A DNA stretch of 64,000 nt from Deltaproteobacteria bacterium (GCA_020354645.1 CP070652.1:657786-721785), one strand, 5' to 3'; shown: positions 18,084 through 27,452, numbered from the stretch's first letter. The notes: generated from the letters alone by a model not told the origin. A program made the numbers and translations.

Positions 18084-18809
18084 TCAATTATGATTTTCTG
18101 CCTCTTTGTAATGTCCGAAAATTGTCCCCAGATCTTTTATCCGGTCATAATTTGTGATATCGGCCTGCAGACGAACAAAAAGCATTTTGTCTGCCTTTTT
18201 CCATTCAACATCGGCCTCCAGCGCGTCTGACAGTAATTTAAGCTTTTCAGGTATCACAGGCCTTTCTGTCCTCAATTCTGCTGCATCACGCTGCATTCGG
18301 ATCAAGCCGCCGCCTTTGGCCCTTTTTAGAATTTCCACTGAAATTGTTCCCGGTTTATCAGCAGCACGGATAAGTGTTTCCAAGCAAAGCCATATCAGGT
18401 TCATTAAAAAAAAGGGCGAGGTCGTTACCTTAACCGGAGTTTCAGCGGTACGTAACTTTAAACTTATGCGGTGAAGGTCTGTAAGGTGTTTTGCTAGAGA
18501 AACCGACAGCCTGAGAAGATCATTTAGGTCCGTCGACCGTATTAGATTATCAGCGCTGTGTGTGAATTTGTTCATGTTTTTAAGAATGGTGTCTGCCTTT
18601 GCAACCTGCTTGGTCAAGCCTTGGCCGAGCCGGCCAAGTCTTTCGGTGTTAATTTCCAGCCCTTGTTCAGCCATTGCGCTGTAATCTTTCAACAGTCCGG
18701 CCTGCTCCTTGATGACGGCGATGCGGTTTTTCAACTCATGGGAAATCGAGGCCATAACGGTTCCAAAAAAACCTATTCCCATTTGATTCATGTTTTCAGG
18801 TATCTTCAT
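18084..18809 (-). CDS. Degenerate histidine kinase-like protein (DHp only)
   Basis: 241 aa. An H-box (MASISHELKNRIAVI) near residue 25 starts a dimerisation/phosphoacceptor-like helical hairpin. The following part has no recognisable N, G1 or G2 boxes, so it is unlikely to bind ATP as a kinase. There is no sensor or membrane segment. It is related in layout and sequence to the protein at 36805-37479. It reads in the same direction just after the receiver gene 18916-19302. It may be a phosphotransfer partner, phosphatase or sequestering factor. GGAGA lies before the ATG. Confidence 0.75.
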   Translation of the reverse strand: MKIPENMNQMGIGFFGTVMASISHELKNRIAVIKEQAGLLKDYSAMAEQGLEINTERLGRLGQGLTKQVAKADTILKNMNKFTHSADNLIRSTDLNDLLRLSVSLAKHLTDLHRISLKLRTAETPVKVTTSPFFLMNLIWLCLETLIRAADKPGTISVEILKRAKGGGLIRMQRDAAELRTERPVIPEKLKLLSDALEADVEWKKADKMLFVRLQADITNYDRIKDLGTIFGHYKEAENHN

Positions 18810-18915
18810 TCCGATCTCCGCCTCGTGCGATGGAGGCCCCGTTTTTCCGTTTTTTCATCACGGACTACCTTTTTAGCCCCCTTGAAGTTCTTGGGTTCGA
18901 CGATAGCTGCGGGTC

Positions 18916-19302
18916 TCATGGCTTTCCAAGTTTTTGCTTATATTGGTATGCTTTTTCAATCGTTTTTGTGAGTTTGTCAATTCCAACAGGCTTTTGCAGG
19001 TAGTCAAAAGCGCCCAGATCCCGGGCCTTCTTTTCTAATTCCGGAGTCCCACGGGCTGTAAGCATGATAACCTGAACTTCAGGATACGTTTTTTTGACTT
19101 GCTCGAGAACGGTCAATCCACCGGTGCCTGGCAAATAAAAATCAAGAATCATGACATCGGGCAGATTTTCTCCCAGCTTTGCCAGGGCTTCGTTGCCGTT
19201 GAGCGCAATCTCTGATCCCAATTCTCGCATTCTTACCCGCTCGGCGAGTGACTGCACAAATTCTTCCTCGTCATCCACCAACAACACCTTGATGTTTTTC
19301 AT
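18916..19302 (-). CDS. Single-domain response regulator
   Basis: 128 aa, a bare receiver domain. It has the acidic pair in LLVDDEEEF, the phosphoacceptor Asp in VMILDFYLPG, Thr in IMLTARG and Lys in YLQKPVG. With no output domain it would act by protein contact or phosphotransfer. GGAGAG precedes the ATG. The degenerate kinase-like gene follows 106 nt downstream, suggesting an operon and a working pair. Confidence 0.93.
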   Translation of the reverse strand: MKNIKVLLVDDEEEFVQSLAERVRMRELGSEIALNGNEALAKLGENLPDVMILDFYLPGTGGLTVLEQVKKTYPEVQVIMLTARGTPELEKKARDLGAFDYLQKPVGIDKLTKTIEKAYQYKQKLGKP

Positions 19303-19353
19303 CTCGTCTCTCTCCTTTACCGGTTTTGAGGGGTGTCAAAAAGAAGACAAGCT

Positions 19354-19509
19354 TCACATGACATCGGTTTTCATGATATCTGAACCCGTTGGAGTTCGAT
19401 ACCCTTGTTTTGTTACGCAAGCTTCAGCCTGATAGCCTTTGATTTGTAACCTTTGTGCAAGAATATCGGCGAACTCTTTTTCGTCGTCGACGACCAACAC
19501 ACTTACTTT
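19354..19509 (-). pseudogene. Truncated receiver-domain remnant
   Basis: The minus frame encodes KVSVLVVDDEKEFADILAQR and continues through the first beta-alpha-beta of a receiver, then ends at a stop about 50 codons in, without the phosphoacceptor Asp. No ATG is in frame upstream, where a TGA closes the frame. It lies directly upstream of the intact receiver gene 18916-19302, so it is probably the decayed relic of a duplicated receiver. Confidence 0.75.
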
Positions 19510-19730
19510 TTGGTAATATTTCCTTTCAGTTTGATGGGCTGTTGCTCACGTGAAATTTTATTCATCCCGCACGACGTTTAATCTCAACCACGGTGCAGAT
19601 ATCTATCGACATTGCCTATCACAGTCATCGCTAAAAGTCGAGGTCTCGCTGTTTGCCGATATTTCAACAGGAAAAAAGTGTCAATCCGGGAAAAAATTCG
19701 ATCCAATACCCTGGTTAAAGTCACGAGAGT

Positions 19731-21539
19731 TTATTGTATCCCGTAAAAAAAATATAAGACCGTGAGTTCCACCGTCAGAAAAATTGCCGTCATGAAAATA
19801 CCCGCTTTGGTATAATCAACCGTGCGATATCCGCCGGGTCTCATCACAAGAGCATTTACCTGGTGGGTCGGCAAAACGAATGTGTTGGAAGCCGATAATC
19901 CGACAACGAGTGCCGCCATGCGGGGATCTCCGCCGGCAATAACCGCCATGTTCATACAAAGCGGAACCAGCAATACGGTTGCCCCCACGTTGGAAATAAC
20001 AAGCGTAAAAAAAGATGTCAGAATGCCAACCGCTGCAAGCAGGACGATCGGGGCCGGATTTCCAAGCAAACCTAACGTTTGATGTGCAATAAACGCAGCG
20101 GTGCCGGTTTTTTCAAAAGCGATTCCAAGTGGAATGAGACCTGCCAGAAGAAAAACAGTCATCCAGTCCACCGCCCGATAGGCTTCATCTATGGAAAGCG
20201 CACCGGTTATAATCATTCCCAGAGCCCCTGACATCAACGCTACCGAAAGCTGAATTTTAAAAAATATAATTTGTGCCAGCGCAATCGCCAGCCACGTGAC
20301 GGCAAAAACAGCTTTCTGGGGCCGCATGATTTCCCCCTCCAAAGAAGTTGCAAATGTCAATGGTCGCGGCTGGGGCCGATTCCTTAAAATATGAAAACGC
20401 TCCCATGGTCCTTGAAGTAGAAGCGTATCTCCCATATGCAGGCGAATACGAGTTAATCCACCATAATACAAACGTTCCTCTTTATAGAGTAATACCGGGT
20501 TGACTCCGTAAAGTTCTTTGAAATTTATTTCACTCATGGTTTTTCCGATTAACTCCGAACGCGGCGAGATAATTGTTTCCGCCATTCCCGCATTGGTCCG
20601 TGACAGGCTCTCCGAAAACACAACCAAACCGTCTTTGATCTGCCAGCCGTATTCATCGGCCAGCTTACGAATATTTAATTCTCTTCCGACAACGGCGATG
20701 TCATCGTTGGCATTTATTTCATCGCTGCTTCGGGGTACGAAACTCTTCTCCTTCCGCGCTGAAAAACTAATGGCGACAACAGTTACCAGAAATTTGGCTC
20801 TGATACCCAACTCCTTTAATGAGCGGGGGCCATTAAAATCAGCGGGAATGTGCAGTTCATAAGTACTTTCGTGATATTCTTCCATTAAGGAAGCCGTGAC
20901 GCCTTTATCTGCCTCACCCCTGGCAGCCGGTAAAACAAACCTGCCGAACAGCAGAAAATAAATAATGGCACTCGAAAGCAGACAAATTCCGATCGGCATC
21001 TGTGTAAACAACCCAAAAGGTTTTAGTTTTTCCCCCCCCAGTACCATTAAATCATTTAACAAAATAGTGGGACTGGCGCCCACCAGCGTAATCGTGCCAC
21101 CAATGATTGCGCAGAATCCCATCGGCATCAATATTCTGGAAACCGGAATCCCCAGCCGTTTGCTTAGCCGCTGAGTCGCCGGCAAAAAAAGGGCTGCTGC
21201 TCCGATATTCTGCATCAGGCTGGAAATCAGCCCCACTGTTCCGGATACCAGAGCAATGAATTTTTTTTCGCTTTTGCCGGCAATCTTTATAATTGGGACT
21301 GCCACCTGGTTCATCACCCCGGTTTTATCCAGACCGGCACCAATGATGATAACGGCAATAATTGAACAGACCGCATTACTGCTTAATCCCACAAAGGCTT
21401 CTTTCGGAGAAATGAGACCGATTAATGGAAGCAGGACCATCATTATAATTCCCACAACATCTACCCGTACCCACTCAAAAATAAATAGCGTAATCACAAC
21501 AATGAGCACCATCATGGTCAAGATCATCTCCGGTGTCAT
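19731..21539 (-). CDS. SLC13-type anion carrier with RCK_C domains
   Basis: 602 aa. Two blocks of membrane helices flank a cytoplasmic part (about 210-390) with two RCK_C (TrkA_C)-like domains, for example VALI-type strands and SELIGKTMSEI-FKELYGVNPV. Family signatures are SLMQNIGAAALFLPA in the first half and NVGATVLLVPL and LPTHQVNALV in the second. Such carriers move sulfate or other di-anions with Na+ or H+. The RCK_C parts suggest ligand gating. AAGGA precedes the ATG. A 29-aa membrane ORF lies 49 nt upstream. The gene is paralogous to 25647-27452. Confidence 0.9.
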   Translation of the reverse strand: MTPEMILTMMVLIVVITLFIFEWVRVDVVGIIMMVLLPLIGLISPKEAFVGLSSNAVCSIIAVIIIGAGLDKTGVMNQVAVPIIKIAGKSEKKFIALVSGTVGLISSLMQNIGAAALFLPATQRLSKRLGIPVSRILMPMGFCAIIGGTITLVGASPTILLNDLMVLGGEKLKPFGLFTQMPIGICLLSSAIIYFLLFGRFVLPAARGEADKGVTASLMEEYHESTYELHIPADFNGPRSLKELGIRAKFLVTVVAISFSARKEKSFVPRSSDEINANDDIAVVGRELNIRKLADEYGWQIKDGLVVFSESLSRTNAGMAETIISPRSELIGKTMSEINFKELYGVNPVLLYKEERLYYGGLTRIRLHMGDTLLLQGPWERFHILRNRPQPRPLTFATSLEGEIMRPQKAVFAVTWLAIALAQIIFFKIQLSVALMSGALGMIITGALSIDEAYRAVDWMTVFLLAGLIPLGIAFEKTGTAAFIAHQTLGLLGNPAPIVLLAAVGILTSFFTLVISNVGATVLLVPLCMNMAVIAGGDPRMAALVVGLSASNTFVLPTHQVNALVMRPGGYRTVDYTKAGIFMTAIFLTVELTVLYFFYGIQ

Positions 21540-21587
21540 TTCAAGCCGTCCTTTCCAACCGATAACAATTTCGCTGTTGGCCTTAAT

Positions 21588-21677
21588 TTATTTTCTTCTA
21601 TTTTCCCTTCTGAACCAAAAACATAAAAAAAATACAAACACTATCAGTCCAATCCTAAGGTATAATTGGGCGTCCAT
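21588..21677 (-). CDS. Small single-TM protein, 29 aa
   Basis: An open frame MDAQLYLRIGLIVFVFFLCF followed by a basic tail (WFRRENRRK). AAAGGAGG lies 5 nt before its ATG, a near-ideal site. One hydrophobic helix with a positive C-terminus predicts an N-out/C-in inner-membrane peptide. It ends 49 nt before the SLC13/RCK carrier and reads the same way, so it may be a small subunit or regulator of that carrier. It is short, so coding status rests on the ribosome site and composition. Confidence 0.6.
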   Translation of the reverse strand: MDAQLYLRIGLIVFVFFLCFWFRRENRRK

Positions 21678-21791
21678 GGTGGCCTCCTTTGAGGGTAAAT
21701 AAAAAAACGCCAAAGCTGCAAAAAGAATGAAATTGTTACGGATGAATCGTTTAATTTTGCAGGGCCCTTAACGCCTGCTGTGTTGACGCCA

Positions 21792-21853
21792 TAAAAAAAA
21801 GTAGAAATTTTAACTTACTGCAAATTAATAGCCAAAGTTTCTACTTTTTAAAA
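21792..21853 (-). terminator. Bidirectional terminator-like hairpin
   Basis: AAAAAGTAGAAA (21796-21807) pairs with 21838-21849, and the pairing extends inward by four more pairs with one G-U. A and T runs flank the stem. It lies between the Usp-like gene (ending 22049) and the small ORF/carrier genes, all on the minus strand, and would separate two transcripts. The 21855-22048 stretch holds only imperfect inverted-repeat sequence. Confidence 0.65.
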
Positions 21854-22048
21854 CCTGAATGGAGCGGTTCCGGGTTCCGCGTTCACCGTTCAGGGTTATA
21901 GCTCAAGCTCTTTGTCGTCTGCTTCTGGCCAACCGCCACAATGATGCAATAGGTGAAGCGACAAGCGCCGCTGGCTTTTCTTTAGCTTTTTGTAAATTGC
22001 GAGCTTGGCATTGTTAAACCTTGAACCGTGTACCGCTTAACCCAGTAA

Positions 22049-22606
22049 TTACATAATCGAGTAAACACAGATTTCACCCTTGGCCTTTTCACCATTTTCC
22101 GTCCCAGAGGCATTTTCCTGCTCCTCCATTTCTGAAACAACAAATTCAAACCCCCCAATTTCATTTTTGAGTTCCTTAAGGACCTCATAGGACTCGTTGA
22201 ATTTAACGACATGGGTAAATGGGATGCTTTTTTTTTCGGCCGCTTCCTGAAAAGCCCTGACATTCTTTTTGGATAGATCTTCGAAATCTTCACAAATCTT
22301 ATTCCGAGAGGAGGAAAATAATTTAAAGGTTTCGCAAGACAGTGGCGCCGTGTTTAACGCAATAATCTCATAAGACATCCTTTCAGCCATCTCTAGAGCA
22401 TAATCGATGATTTCTTGGGAAAACACGCTTTCTCTCCCAACGACTACAAGTTTCCTGGCCGCCTCAACTGTCGACTCGTCTGCAATCGCTTCACGGGCAT
22501 ACCCTTGTTGACCTGCTTCGGCATTTTCAATCGCCTCTTGATATTGCGCCGTATTTTCGGATCGCTTTCGGATCATTTCTTTGATTTTTCCTAAAAATCC
22601 GCCCAC
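22049..22606 (-). CDS. Usp-like protein, 185 aa
   Basis: The chain opens with a charged helix (1-50) and continues as an alpha/beta UspA-like fold: ARKLVVVGRESVFSQEIIDYA resembles the first Usp strand and helix, and FEFVVSEMEE and EICVYSIM the late strands. The Gly-rich ATP loop G-x2-G-x9-G is not evident, so ATP binding is doubtful. The start is GTG with AGGAGG 8 nt upstream. It reads in the direction of the SLC13/RCK carrier, but a hairpin lies between them. Confidence 0.65.
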   Translation of the reverse strand: MGGFLGKIKEMIRKRSENTAQYQEAIENAEAGQQGYAREAIADESTVEAARKLVVVGRESVFSQEIIDYALEMAERMSYEIIALNTAPLSCETFKLFSSSRNKICEDFEDLSKKNVRAFQEAAEKKSIPFTHVVKFNESYEVLKELKNEIGGFEFVVSEMEEQENASGTENGEKAKGEICVYSIM

Positions 22607-23573
22607 CTTTATATCCTCCTGATTCAGAGTCTCACTATATTATTATTCGTATTGTCTTCGTGAGTTGGTCATTGATGAGAGCTTGCTTTTTGTAATGGGA
22701 TTAAATCAACGTTTAGAAAACTGTTCTAAAATCACAACCCGTTCTACGTTTGTAAACGTCAAGTGGTTGAATACATAATTAACGGAGCGGGGATTCCTTG
22801 TCAAATCGTTTTTCATACTCATTTGGTTGGATTTGCGGCCGATTCGAGAGCGGCTTTCCAGATTGCTTGCGGCTGGATTTTGTCACGGTTTGGCTTCAAG
22901 GCTAGCCGGAATTATTCGGACCCAATCTGAGACGAATGATGGCGATGGAAATAGCCCATTTTTTTGGGCCAAACCTCAGACTGACTGAACAACCATGGAT
23001 TTATTCTAGGTATCTCACCAGCTGATAACTTACATTATTTTTATTTGAGGGAATTATTTATTGCAGAGTGCAATCATTGACGGCATTTTCGTTTTTGGGA
23101 TTTTATCCGGCAACCATCTGTAATATCAACCAAGAACGCATTTTTCTTGGAAATAGTATGAGAATTGTTTGTTTAGGGAGCAAAGTCCACAAGAAGGGGG
23201 TCTAAAAATTTATCAGAAAATACGGCTGAGCAGATTACTGGCTATGATTATGATTGGCGGGATAGAGTCCTGACCAATATAGCACGTATCGGATCAAAGA
23301 TCAGCAAATCAGAGAGGGTCCTTATAAAAAAACGAGTGTGGAATAGAAAAAATCAACACCTTCCGTGAGCATCAAATGGCCGTGAATCAATGTCAAAAAA
23401 TATCTTGACACGAAGGAGTAATGGCATAAGTGATAGGCTATTTATGGCATTCAATAAGCATATCTGTTTCGGTTTGCCTTGACCCGTTAAAAGGGATTAA
23501 TATTCTATTGAAACTTTTAAGACGGTAATCAGCATTGTTATTCTGATGGAATACGGGATAAGGAGAAAGGATT
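22607..23573. other. 967-bp gap without recognisable gene
   Basis: This divergent intergenic stretch lies between the Usp-like gene and the first cytidylate-kinase-like gene. I see no long open frame with a ribosome site, no RNA gene and no clear repeat. A short open frame near 23190-23366 lacks a start and family resemblance. It may hold promoters for both flanking genes or decayed sequence. Confidence 0.5.
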
Positions 23574-24425
23574 ATGGCTATTATCACCATTTCCCGAGGA
23601 TGCTACAGTCATGGAAAAGAGATCGCCGAGAAAGTTGCCGACATGCTTGGCTACGAATGTGTGTCCAGAGAAATTCTGATTGAGGCGTCTCAATTTTTTC
23701 ATGTTCCTGAAATGAAGCTCCTGAGATCCCTTCATGATGCACCTTCTATTCTGGGGAGGATAACCCACGGTGAGGATATGTATCTGTCTTTTGTGCAGGC
23801 AGCTCTACTTGAACATGCAAAAAATGATAACCTCGTCTACCATGGGCACGCGGGTCATCTTCTTATGCCTGATATTTCCCATGTGCTTAAAGTGCGAGTG
23901 ATGGCTGAGCTCAATCAACGGATCGAATTCTTGCAGCAAAAGCAAAAGGTACCAAGAGACGAAGCCACCGCATTTATCAAAAAAGAAGACCAGGAGAGAG
24001 CCCACTGGACACGATATCTGTATAAAATAGATATAAATGATCCGCAGATTTACGATATCTTTTTGAATATCGGACGGTTGACGATTCCGGATGCATGTGA
24101 ATTGCTTTGCGCTGCGGCTCAGAGCGCCACTTTTAAGGCGACGCCGGAATCAACAAAGGCCATCAATGATCTTGCATTAAGCAGCCATGTAAGGGCCGCG
24201 CTTCAGGCAGTATGTAAGGCCGAAGTGAGCGCTAACGATGGCATCGTTTTTATCAAGGTCCCGGCACAAAAAATCAGAAAAACGGGTTATACAAGCCCCA
24301 TGCTCCAATCCTTCGTAAAAGAAAGAATTCGAGAGGATTTGATAAAGGAAATTGAAGGGATTGTCGAAAAAATTCAGGATATTAAAGATGTGATTTACGA
24401 CGTTGATGTTCCCTATTATTCCTAA
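23574..24425 (+). CDS. Cytidylate-kinase-like protein with BON-like C-terminus
   Basis: 283 aa. Residues 1-185 match the cytidylate kinase-like (AAK) family: IITISRGCYSHGKEIAEKVA, LGYECVSREIL and a YHGHAGH segment where family members have V-G-R-G/A. The P-loop is altered: the usual G-S-G-G-R/K is Y-S-H-G-K. The last 85 residues (ALSSHVRAALQAV to IKDVIYDVDV) look like a BON domain. A role as nucleotide sensor or regulatory kinase is inferred rather than CMP phosphorylation. It is paralogous to 27510-28340. AAGGAGAAAGG-like sequence precedes the ATG. Confidence 0.8.
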   Translation: MAIITISRGCYSHGKEIAEKVADMLGYECVSREILIEASQFFHVPEMKLLRSLHDAPSILGRITHGEDMYLSFVQAALLEHAKNDNLVYHGHAGHLLMPDISHVLKVRVMAELNQRIEFLQQKQKVPRDEATAFIKKEDQERAHWTRYLYKIDINDPQIYDIFLNIGRLTIPDACELLCAAAQSATFKATPESTKAINDLALSSHVRAALQAVCKAEVSANDGIVFIKVPAQKIRKTGYTSPMLQSFVKERIREDLIKEIEGIVEKIQDIKDVIYDVDVPYYS

Positions 24426-24524
24426 TATTTTCTGACGAATATCACGTAAAGAAAATATAAATTGGATGTTTGTCGCCAACCTTTGGCGGACTATCGGATA
24501 TTCGATGGAGCTTTGAAACCAGTT

Positions 24525-24809
24525 CTAGTAAAACTTACGCTCATGTTCATTCAACAAGTAATCGACAGCTTTTGTAAACTTTGCCCTATAACGACTTACA
24601 GCAGACTCATTTAACACGATCCTAACGATCTGGCGGGTGTGGATGAAAAGATAGCTCAATATCTCGATACGCTGCTTCATATATTCCAAATCTACTCCCT
24701 CTCCGCGGGATGCAATATTGACCCCATCACCGTAGATTCGGTTTTCTTCTTCAACCACATCGCCAATGTTGACCCCTATTTTTTTATCTATTAGCGTGAT
24801 TTCCGGGCT
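24525..24809 (-). pseudogene. Chimeric remnant: cyclase domain + PEP-synthase-like tail
   Basis: The open minus frame first reads IGVNIGDVVEEENRIYGDGV, the conserved core of class III adenylate/guanylate cyclases. After about 15 residues it switches to KQRIEILSYLFIHTRQIV and SRYRAKF, which align with the last 60 residues of the PEP-synthase-like protein at 33.6 kb ([18 protein letters not shown]). There is no start: a TGA closes the frame just upstream. The GTG inside it lacks a ribosome site. It is best read as two gene relics joined by deletion. Confidence 0.7.
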
Positions 24810-24829
24810 TCACCGTTTAGTTGGATGCT

Positions 24830-25020
24830 CGCCACTACATTCCGTCTAATCGAGTTCGTTATCCTGCGGACCGACCATTCGCTTCCAGCTGCGTCCCACC
24901 CCTCCTCACGGCGACATAGTCGCCTTCAGCTAAGGAACTGCGGCATACTTCCCACAGGGACTTCCACCCCGCTGATAAAAGGCCATCATGGGCGCACAAC
25001 CGAAATATCCAATGGCTAGA
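24830..25020. other. Non-coding, GC-richer patch
   Basis: The stretch 24870-24990, with CCCCTCCTCACGGCGACATA and a following TTCAGCTAAGGA, differs in composition from the AT-rich DNA around it. It resembles small dispersed non-coding repeats, but no second copy is in this window. No gene is supported. 25021-25253 is AT-rich and probably holds the promoter of the receiver gene that follows. Confidence 0.3.
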
Positions 25021-25253
25021 AATATTTTATGATTCAAGTTGGTTATAAATTATACCGCAATAATTGCTGATGTGGATTTAAAGAAAATCATAATTGACTA
25101 AAAAATAAATACATCATATAAAAATAGATTTACATTGATAGTTCTCAAGCTTAAACAAAGACGTGCACAAAAGATAGTGTCCGGCGATTACAATCAGTGC
25201 TGTAATCTCTTTCTTTTCGCTGATTTTGAGAGCGCTGATAAGGAGTAGGTGAC

Positions 25254-25640
25254 ATGAAATGCAGAATCTTGCTGGTTGACGACGAAGAAACAATGGTGAA
25301 ATACCTTTCAAAGCGTTTGATTAAAAGGGGGTTTGATATCCGTGTTGCTTACAACGGCGTGGATGCTTTGGAAATAGTTAAAGAATCGGAATTTGATGTA
25401 GTGCTTCTGGATGTACTCATGCCCGGTATGGACGGCATTGAAACACTTCGAGAAATTAAAAAATTAAAACCGAAGACGGAGGTGATCATGTTGACAGGTC
25501 ATGCTTCCGTGGAAGCCGGTATCGAAGGGATGAAATCAGGGGCCTTTAACTATATCATGAAGCCCTTTGATCCCAATGAGCTGGTTACGGAGATCAATTT
25601 AGCCTATGAGCATCGGCGTATTATGAAAAAAGGAGTATAA
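25254..25640 (+). CDS. Single-domain response regulator
   Basis: 128 aa, receiver only: LLVDDEETM, phosphoacceptor in VVLLDVLMPG, Thr in IMLTGHAS and Lys in YIMKPFDP are all present. AAGGAG and GTGAC precede the ATG. It lies 6 nt before the SLC13/RCK carrier gene in the same direction, so the two are probably co-transcribed and translationally linked. A likely role is signal-dependent control of that carrier by contact, since there is no DNA-binding domain. Confidence 0.93.
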   Translation: MKCRILLVDDEETMVKYLSKRLIKRGFDIRVAYNGVDALEIVKESEFDVVLLDVLMPGMDGIETLREIKKLKPKTEVIMLTGHASVEAGIEGMKSGAFNYIMKPFDPNELVTEINLAYEHRRIMKKGV

Positions 25641-25646
25641 GGGGAT

Positions 25647-27452
25647 ATGGAAGCGATTGCACTGACAGCGGAAATGATCATGGTCATGATAATGATCGGT
25701 ATAGCGGTTTTTCTTTTCATTGTAGAGTGGATTCGAGTTGATATGGTGGCCATCCTGATGACAGTATCACTCCCCTTACTTCATTTAGTTACACCGAAAG
25801 AGGCTTTTTCAGGGTTTAGCAGTAATGCCGTAATTTCCATCATCGCGGTTATCATCATCGGCGCCGGCCTGGATAAAACCGGCCTCATCAACCAGTTGGT
25901 CACCCCTGTGGTTAAAATCTCCGGAAACAGCGCATCACGGTTGATAATTGCAATGGGCGCAACGGTGGCTGGGATTTCCAGTTTTATGCAAAACATCGGA
26001 GCAGCGGCCTTGTTTCTGCCTGCTATCAAAAGAGTTGGCAAGGCCATGAATATCTCACTTTCCCGCATGCTGATGCCCATCGGTTTTTGTGCGATCCTGG
26101 GGGGAACCATAACCCTGGTGGGCTGCAGCCCGTTGATTCTCCTCAATGATTTGCTCGTTCCTTTTAAATTGAAACCGTTTCATCTTTTTGATGTAACACC
26201 CATCGGGTTGGCACTGGTTGCAAGCGGTATCACGTTTTTCATTTTTTTTGGTCGCTTTGTGTTACCAAAAGGGGATGAAAGTAAGGAGACCGGTAATGAA
26301 CGGGAAGTGGATTCTTCTGAAACACTGGGGGTCCCTTTTGAAATGAAAACACCCCCTGATTTCACTGATTTCAGAGATCCAATAACGGTAAAAAATATCC
26401 GCGACGACTATCAGGTCAATGTCGTCGCGCTTGCCGGCCGGGACTGTATCAAACAACTTTCGCTGGGTCCGGACACTGAAATTCGCTCCGACAGTGACCT
26501 GGTGGTTTACGGGCCGGCGGAAAATGTTAAAAAACTGGCGGAAAAGCAAGGGATTTTAATCAAAGACCAATTAAAGGTTTTTAAAAATGAGATGTCCACT
26601 TCCATCGCCGGAACTGTCGAAGCCGTGGTGGCTCCCCGTTCGGAGTTGATCGGAAAAACATTGAGGCAGGTGCATTTCTGGGAACAGTTTCAGGTGAATC
26701 CGCTGGCAATTTATCGCTCCGACAAAGTGTTTTATACCGGCCTGTCGGATATAGCGTTGCGATCCGGCGACTCTATTTTACTTCACGGCACCTGGGAAAG
26801 ATTTAATATTCTGCAGGAAAGACACAATTTTATTTTTACCACACCTGTCAGCGAAGCTCTCAAGCCGGAGAAAGCTTATATTGCAGGGTTCTGGCTGGCT
26901 GTTGCCCTGACTATGATCATTGTTTTTAAAATTCAGTTGTCGGTCTGCCTTTTGACCGGGGCCTTCGGTATGATCGTTTGCAAAGTACTGACAATTGATG
27001 AAGCTTACCAGTCGGTTGATTGGAGAACGGTTTTTTTGCTGGCGGGCCTGATTCCCCTCGGCATCGCAACCGAAAATACCGGGACGGCCGCATGGGTTGC
27101 GCGAGCCGTTCTAAATTTAATCGGGACGGTTTCCCCGGTGTTTCTGCTGACGGTCATTGCGGTGTTGGCTACCTGTTTTACGCTGGTGATTTCCAATGTT
27201 GGCGCTACGGTATTGCTGGTGCCGCTGGTGGTGAACATGGCAATAGCAGCCGGCACCGACCCGCGGATGGCAGCCCTGGTAGTGGGAATTGCCACTTCCA
27301 ATTCATTTATGCTGCCAACCCATCAAGTGAATGCCCTTTATATGGGACCCGGTCGATATCGAAGTGTGGATTTTATGAAAGCGGGTGGAATGATGAGTCT
27401 TCTTTTTATTATTGTGCTCATCTTAATGCTTTATTTGTTCTATGGTGTTTGA
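25647..27452 (+). CDS. SLC13-type anion carrier with RCK_C domains
   Basis: 601 aa, a full-length paralogue of the carrier at 19731-21539 with the same order: helices 1-200, cytoplasmic RCK_C-like pair about 215-390 (VNVVALAGRDCIKQL, SELIGKTLRQV), and helices 410-600. Signatures SFMQNIGAAALFLPA, NVGATVLLVPL and LPTHQVNALY are conserved. It probably takes up sulfate or a similar di-anion. It sits between a receiver and a cytidylate-kinase-like gene on one strand with gaps of 6 and 57 nt. GGAGTATAAGGGG precedes the ATG. Confidence 0.9.
   Translation: MEAIALTAEMIMVMIMIGIAVFLFIVEWIRVDMVAILMTVSLPLLHLVTPKEAFSGFSSNAVISIIAVIIIGAGLDKTGLINQLVTPVVKISGNSASRLIIAMGATVAGISSFMQNIGAAALFLPAIKRVGKAMNISLSRMLMPIGFCAILGGTITLVGCSPLILLNDLLVPFKLKPFHLFDVTPIGLALVASGITFFIFFGRFVLPKGDESKETGNEREVDSSETLGVPFEMKTPPDFTDFRDPITVKNIRDDYQVNVVALAGRDCIKQLSLGPDTEIRSDSDLVVYGPAENVKKLAEKQGILIKDQLKVFKNEMSTSIAGTVEAVVAPRSELIGKTLRQVHFWEQFQVNPLAIYRSDKVFYTGLSDIALRSGDSILLHGTWERFNILQERHNFIFTTPVSEALKPEKAYIAGFWLAVALTMIIVFKIQLSVCLLTGAFGMIVCKVLTIDEAYQSVDWRTVFLLAGLIPLGIATENTGTAAWVARAVLNLIGTVSPVFLLTVIAVLATCFTLVISNVGATVLLVPLVVNMAIAAGTDPRMAALVVGIATSNSFMLPTHQVNALYMGPGRYRSVDFMKAGGMMSLLFIIVLILMLYLFYGV

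Noticed and set aside
23190-23366. Open frame in the 967-bp gap
   Set aside because: It has no start codon or ribosome site, and its sequence resembles no family that I recognise.
24825-25019. 64-codon plus-strand frame
   Set aside because: Pro/Arg/Ser-rich, low-complexity translation of a GC-richer non-coding patch, typical of a chance frame.
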